A stretch of 64,000 nucleotides of DNA from Hermatobates lingyangjiaoensis (taxonomy: Eukaryota > Arthropoda > Insecta > Hemiptera > Hermatobatidae), in assembly GCA_026182355.1 (NCBI GenBank), contig JAPFBL010000008.1, positions 1,799,501 to 1,863,500 on the forward strand, read 5' to 3'. Positions 60,132-64,000 of the stretch are shown piece by piece (the stretch's first letter is position 1; every line of letters starts with the position of its first letter). The translations under genes and the position numbers were made by a program. The notes under the pieces were generated by a model. It saw only the letters and a list, made by a program, of their open reading frames with translations. It ran no database searches and had not been told where the DNA came from.

Positions 60132-60317
60132 TTGACTCTACTGCCCATAAAAAAGGAAAAAGTGTCCGGAAGATGTGACTCTAAGAAAGAGTTGAAACAT
60201 GTTGACAGAAATGTTCCACATAGTTTAGATGCAATAACGAAGACGTCACTCTGGAAGACAGAGAAACTTATCAAGAAGCAAGTGTCTGGAAAATATGGTT
60301 ACATTTTTAATACATAG
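60132..60317 (+). pseudogene. Unrecognised protein-like repeat, copy B
   Basis: A 61-codon frame with SLDAITKTSLWKTEKL, then KKQVSGKYGYIF. It shares SLDAITKT and KQVS with copy A at 1343-1600 across about 45 residues, and TTTAGATGCAATAAC is identical at DNA level. Located downstream of a hammerhead-like end in the same orientation, so it may be the start of an element's protein. Function unknown. Confidence 0.4.
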
Positions 60318-60945
60318 GTACATATACATTACTGATACTTGACCTCTTAATTATGAAACCAATGTGTCCATTCTTCATAACTTGGTCTAATCAAAAACAA
60401 GTGGAATGTATTTTGTAATTTTTTCACTTCAATATGGTAGAATTTTCAAAACTTTATACATTGATGTTCATATATATATATCTCTCAATTTCTTATTACC
60501 TTTAGTATAAAATAAAAGGAAGAGTATCAGGGAATCGGTCAGTTTTTAGGACCAAATAAAAGATAAGAAGCCGATATTTTCAGTTTTATTTAAAACATCT
60601 TTTGCAGATATAAGTTTCAATTTGAATGTAATCTTTGATACAATGCTTAGTGTGACTAAGCAGAATACAATGTTTACATTTTGTATTCGGATGTACTTAC
60701 GTAACCCATAAATGTAATTATATATTAAGAAAATAAATGTAATATTTTCAATATTTGATATTTACTCAAATCGAACATGTTTTAAACAAAACTGAAATGT
60801 CAGCTTTCAAGGGCTTTATTTGAGCATTCAAAAACTTAGTGATTCTCAATTACTTACTGATTACATGTCATATAAATATATTCCACACTATTTTTTGATC
60901 GAAGATTGGTCCAGTATCAATCACTTCTCAATAAAATATCATTAA

Positions 60946-60986
60946 GCCAACGTTTCGAATATATTTGTAGACATCCTCACGGTTAC
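60946..60986 (-). ncRNA. Hammerhead-like cassette, decayed
   Basis: Minus strand: GTGAGGA (C3 changed), a poorly pairing TGTCTACAAATATATTC, GAAAC, GTT, GGCTTAATG. Same family as 4826-4861. Core and stems are damaged. Confidence 0.4.
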
Positions 60987-61051
60987 ATCAATGCAGAATT
61001 AATAACGGTAGATGAAAAAAGTAAGTTACATTATTTATATTGATATAAAAA

Positions 61052-61282
61052 GATTTCACATAAACACGTGAAATAACAATCAATGATCAAACCACAATAA
61101 GAAAATGGGAAAACAAGACTAAGATCTTTCAACCGTAACAAGCGGTCTTCGTCAGAGTCTAAAACCCAACTGAAACACTTCCTAGTATTTCATTTGGGTT
61201 TTTGACTCTGACGAAGACCGCTTGTTACGGTTGAAAGATCTTAGTCTTGTTTTCCCATTATCTTATTGTTGTTTGATCATTA
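61052..61282. mobile_element. Palindromic retroelement ends
   Basis: Inverted arms of the 18246 family run from about 61082 to 61281 around a short divergent centre near 61185. The left terminal hairpin ATTTCACATAAACACGTG is present at 61052-61075. Each arm has the CTGACGA...AGATCT-T-AGTC cassette. Confidence 0.7.
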
Positions 61283-61448
61283 TATGGATATATATTCTCA
61301 CCTTGATATTTTTCTATTGTAAACTTCTTTTACAACCAAGTAGAATGATGTGAGCTGCTTCGAAGACAAGCAAGGCTGAATAAAGAATCATTAAAAAGAC
61401 TTGTAATGATCTCTTTTATGAGTGAGTTTAGTTTATATATATACAATA

Positions 61449-61449
<1 letters not shown>

Positions 61450-61543
<94 letters not shown>
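61450..61543. repeat. Compound (CA)n-(TA)n microsatellite
   Basis: About 18 CA units pass directly into about 28 TA units. It lies between two retroelement ends. Confidence 0.95.
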
Positions 61544-61546
<3 letters not shown>

Positions 61547-61628
61547 CATAATGAACTTAGAGTGTGATATTTAAGTGTTTTAAACAATGTTCAATAGGTT
61601 TTAAGATATTGTATATACGTTTTACACT

Positions 61629-61656
61629 CTGAAGATGGTCGAAGACGACCAAAACG
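61629..61656 (+). ncRNA. Hammerhead-like cassette with perfect stem II
   Basis: CTGAAGA, then TGGTCG/CGACCA (six base pairs, loop AAGA), then AAAACGTC. The stem abuts the core exactly as in a hammerhead, ACGT is self-complementary and C is an allowed cleavage base, but the invariant G12 is replaced by A, which should abolish cleavage. The 77-codon frame covering it and the following AT run is of unknown meaning. Confidence 0.4.
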
Positions 61657-61795
61657 TCGCAAGAAATATAATCATTGAAAACAAAACGTATGGTGAGTTG
61701 ATGTACCTAGTTCCTCGTGAATTTAAAAGACTCTTAAGAGCATTGGAAAAGTTATCCAAAAAATTGATTAAAAGAACAATAGGCCGTAAATTCAA

Positions 61796-61799
<4 letters not shown>

Positions 61800-61851
<52 letters not shown>

Positions 61852-61853
61852 CA
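61800..61853. repeat. (AT)n microsatellite
   Basis: Two AT runs joined by a phase slip; borders the next palindrome. Confidence 0.95.
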
Positions 61854-61854
61854 T

Positions 61855-62138
61855 ACGTTTCACAATGATTCACAAACACAGAACTAAGGAACAAGTAGAC
61901 TTACTGTCTCTAATTTTCGGTTGAACCGTCATCAGGACAGTTGAGATAGGGACACCAAGCGCACTTGTGAAGCGACGGTTAGAGACCGTCGTTGGGTCGA
62001 CGTTGGGTCTCCAACCGTCGCTTCACAAGTGCGCTTGGTGTCCCTATCTCAACTCTCCTGATGACGGTTCAACTGAAAATTAGAGACAGTAAGTGTGTTT
62101 GTTCCTTAGTTCTGTGTTTGTGATTCATTGTGAAACGT
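61855..62138. mobile_element. 284-bp palindrome of Penelope-like ends
   Basis: Arms of about 130 bp are inverted around GTCGTTGGGTCGACG-type centre DNA near 61990-62010. The arm text includes CAAGTGCGCTTGGTGTCCC and GAAAATTAGAGAC. Cassettes: 61915-61935 on minus and 62058-62078 on plus, reading CTGATGA, C, GG/CC stem (one arm CT instead of CC), GAA, AATT, A, with TCTC/GAGA flanks on the plus copy. A GTAAGT-like donor text follows each. (AT)n lies on the left, and 30 bp after the right end another (AT)n starts. Confidence 0.7.
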
Positions 62139-62167
62139 TTGTTGTCCTTTGGATCGTTTTCCTGTTT

Positions 62168-62170
<3 letters not shown>

Positions 62171-62204
<34 letters not shown>
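62171..62204. repeat. (AT)n microsatellite
   Basis: Pure AT run between two palindromic elements. Confidence 0.95.
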
Positions 62205-62206
<2 letters not shown>

Positions 62207-62395
62207 GATCAAACCACAATAAGAAATGGGAAAACAAGACTAAGATATTTCAACCGTAACAAGCGGTCTTCGTCAGAGTCAAAAACCCAACTGAACACAC
62301 CGCTTGTTACGGTGGAAAGATCTTAGTCTTGTTTTCCCATTTCTTATTGTGGTTTGATCATTGATTGTTGTTTCACGTGTTTATGTGAAATCTTT
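62205..62395. mobile_element. Palindromic retroelement ends, right arm shortened
   Basis: Fourth member of the 18246 family. The left arm extends to AACCCAACTGAACAC. The right arm begins only at ACCGCTTGTTACGG, so the right copy has lost its CTGACGA box. The terminal hairpin (GTTTCACGTGTTTATGTG) and (AT)n follow. Confidence 0.7.
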
Positions 62396-62617
62396 TTATA
62401 TATATATAATATTGTCACCTTCCACCCACCGTCTTGAACGGTCATATCTTTTCTTCTTCCCTTCTACTCTCTTCTTGAAGACGACCTTCGTTTCTAAATA
62501 TTGATCCCAGTGAGTGTTTTTGTTCTATATGTGTTGTTTTTTTCAGCTCTCTATCTGTTTAGTAATTTCATTTAATGTAATTCAAATGAAATCAGATCGG
62601 AATGGACAATATACTTT

Positions 62618-62808
62618 GAAAACAGAACGAAACACGAATGAAAGCTGGACTCACTTTCAGTATTTCTACTCTTTTAGCGGTTGTCTTCGTAGAAACACTT
62701 ACATTAAATGGTACTACATACCATTCCTTAACGTACCACATACCACGACCATAAAAAGAGTTGAAATACCGAGAGTGAGCCCTATGATTCGTGTTCCTTT
62801 CTGTTTTC
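62618..62808. mobile_element. Foldback element of about 190 bp
   Basis: GAAAACAGAACGAAACACGA at the left is the inverse of TCGTGTTCCTTTCTGTTTTC at the right with two differences. Inner parts (CTCACTTTCAGTATTTC against the inverse of AAATACCGAGAGTGAG) also pair. The spacer is about 65 bp. Similar frames on both strands with shared ERNTN come from this symmetry, not from a gene. Confidence 0.6.
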
Positions 62809-64000
62809 ATATTATATGTATATTTATACCTTTCATTTCTTCTGAATTTAGTTTTTTTAATGTTTGTCTTATTCTTTACTGCCTGCATCCTTTTTGTTTG
62901 TTCTTTGTTTTCAAACGCCCACACTTATAAGGCTCTCACCATTTAGTGCTGACTGCCTACATCCATATTTGTTGCAAGTTATATTACGAAGGTATCAAGG
63001 GTACATGGTGAACTCCATCCAAGAGCTGACCACTCCCAATATTACTTGACCTAACAACTATTATAAGATAATGTTAGAAGCGTTTTTATTTCATATTTTA
63101 CACCCTCTTTCATTTCTAAACATAATCGTTCTCTATCACTATCGTATATGGTTTAATGAAGAAGAGCTAAACTCCCTTATTCCATTTATCCTAAGTTTCC
63201 AATGAAACAAAAGATTATACGATAAGTATGCTTTTTTTTTAAGTAGAACTTAACCTCTATATTACATAATATTCAAAGATACTTGTTAGTGAACTATATA
63301 ATGATGATGATAAAATAATGATGATATAGCTCAATGGAAGGGGCTATGTAAACATCACTCTTTCAATTAAGTAGTCAAGAAACAAATGTTCCATCCATTC
63401 AACTGGAAATAATACATGAAACTTTATAAAATGTTATTTGATGACGATTTAATGCTTTAATTTTAATAATATATGTAATATAAGGGGTCAATGAGAGTCC
63501 CGTATATCTGCAGGTAGCTACTAGAAAAGTTGTCTAAGGGTCTAAAGAATAATTATAAAAATCTGTAATAATAATAATAATAAAAATGTATGTAGGCACC
63601 TAATTTTCTTTTAATCATATTAAATATTTATATAAAATTGAAAATATGGCTATTGATTTGTGGCATAAAGTATTGAGAAGGATGGGAAGAAGAAGCTACG
63701 CTGGAATTGGAAACGGGGAATCTGAACAAAGTAAGGAAGAAAAGGGGGTAATATGGCCTAATAAGGCACGATCCAATGGGTGAATAAGGCATGCGGCAAG
63801 TTGGTAGACCTGCTCCCACGAGCAAATGCACACTCTCCCTCGTGACCCCGTAATTACCCTCGGCCTTCCAATTAATTTTCAACCCCACCACTCTCTCTTA
63901 CCACCCTCTCTTAAGAACAAGTGACTTGCAGTCAGGCTACTTGTTACGATTTCAAAATGGGTCCCTCTAGACTCTGAAAGAAGAATATAACTGAATCAAT
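62809..64000. other. Non-coding end of window; AT-poor block at 63660-63960
   Basis: Mostly AT-rich; (AAT)n near 63569-63583. The last 300 bases are more balanced and hold an 87-codon minus-strand frame (63628-63891) with a C-terminal run of hydrophobic residues and no recognised domain. An exon here cannot be excluded. Confidence 0.3.

Noticed and set aside
62514..62930. Overlapping 138- and 110-codon frames on both strands
   Set aside because: Shared ERNTN text on both strands follows from the inverted repeat; no recognised protein.

Overview
This window looks like animal nuclear DNA. It is AT-rich, intron- or intergene-like, and packed with microsatellites and decayed transposable elements. 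It has no bacterial-style operons, ribosome binding sites or long conserved reading frames. An arthropod is the best guess for three reasons. A tRNA-derived SINE family ends in CCTAACC-type tails, which match the C-rich strand of the (TTAGG)n telomere repeat. The one host exon I can defend resembles klingon-type neural immunoglobulin-superfamily proteins. The mix of Penelope-like elements, Helitrons and hAT MITEs also fits. A chelicerate such as a horseshoe crab is a guess only.

Host gene content: I can defend one exon, on the minus strand at 19286-19399. It has a clean acceptor and donor, symmetric phase 1-1 borders, and encodes the start of an Ig domain up to just past the first cysteine. 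If real, much of the window is probably intron of a large neural cell-adhesion gene. Several higher-complexity AT-poor blocks (about 16.3, 29.5, 44.3, 45.9, 48.3, 52.7, 55.7 and 58.0 kb) are candidates for conserved regulatory DNA. They are guesses from base composition only.

Layout. 0-1.6 kb: a LINE-type C-terminal relic, two hammerhead-like retroelement cassettes and one copy of an unrecognised protein-like repeat. 2.47-4.29 kb: a minisatellite of 19-bp units, partly ordered as 38-bp dimers. 4.8-6.3 kb: retroelement termini and a SINE. 6.3-15.6 kb: mostly featureless AT-rich DNA. 15.6-19.4 kb: a SINE, a broken Penelope-like reverse transcriptase, retroelement ends, a 441-bp near-perfect palindrome and the Ig exon. 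20.4 kb: a short inverted-repeat MITE. 25.8-28.8 kb: a Helitron with both termini readable, a triplicated 5' end and a frameshifted PIF1-type helicase. 31-36.6 kb: a SINE cluster and a long (AT)n. 38.5-39.1 kb: a hAT MITE with a perfect 8-bp target duplication. 39.4-45.3 kb: more SINEs and a 0.9-kb inverted-repeat element with a hammerhead-like cassette in each arm. 46.4 kb: another palindrome. 49.5-50.2 kb: two related protein-like segments. 52.3 kb: a G-quadruplex motif. 53 kb: two SINEs in opposite orientation. 59.9-62.8 kb: a dense nest of palindromic retroelement ends separated by (AT)n and (CA)n runs.

The most interesting structure is a recurring cassette in several unrelated-looking repeats. 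It reads CTGANGA, then a small hairpin, then GAA, then a short self-complementary tetramer or hexamer (ACGT, AATT or AGATCT), then a base that is not G. In three families this is followed by bases complementary to those just before CTGANGA. That is the plan of a hammerhead ribozyme whose stem III can only form between two molecules, as reported for Penelope-like elements. One cassette lies about 0.25 kb upstream of the Penelope reverse-transcriptase relic, which links the two. Most copies carry core changes and are probably dead.
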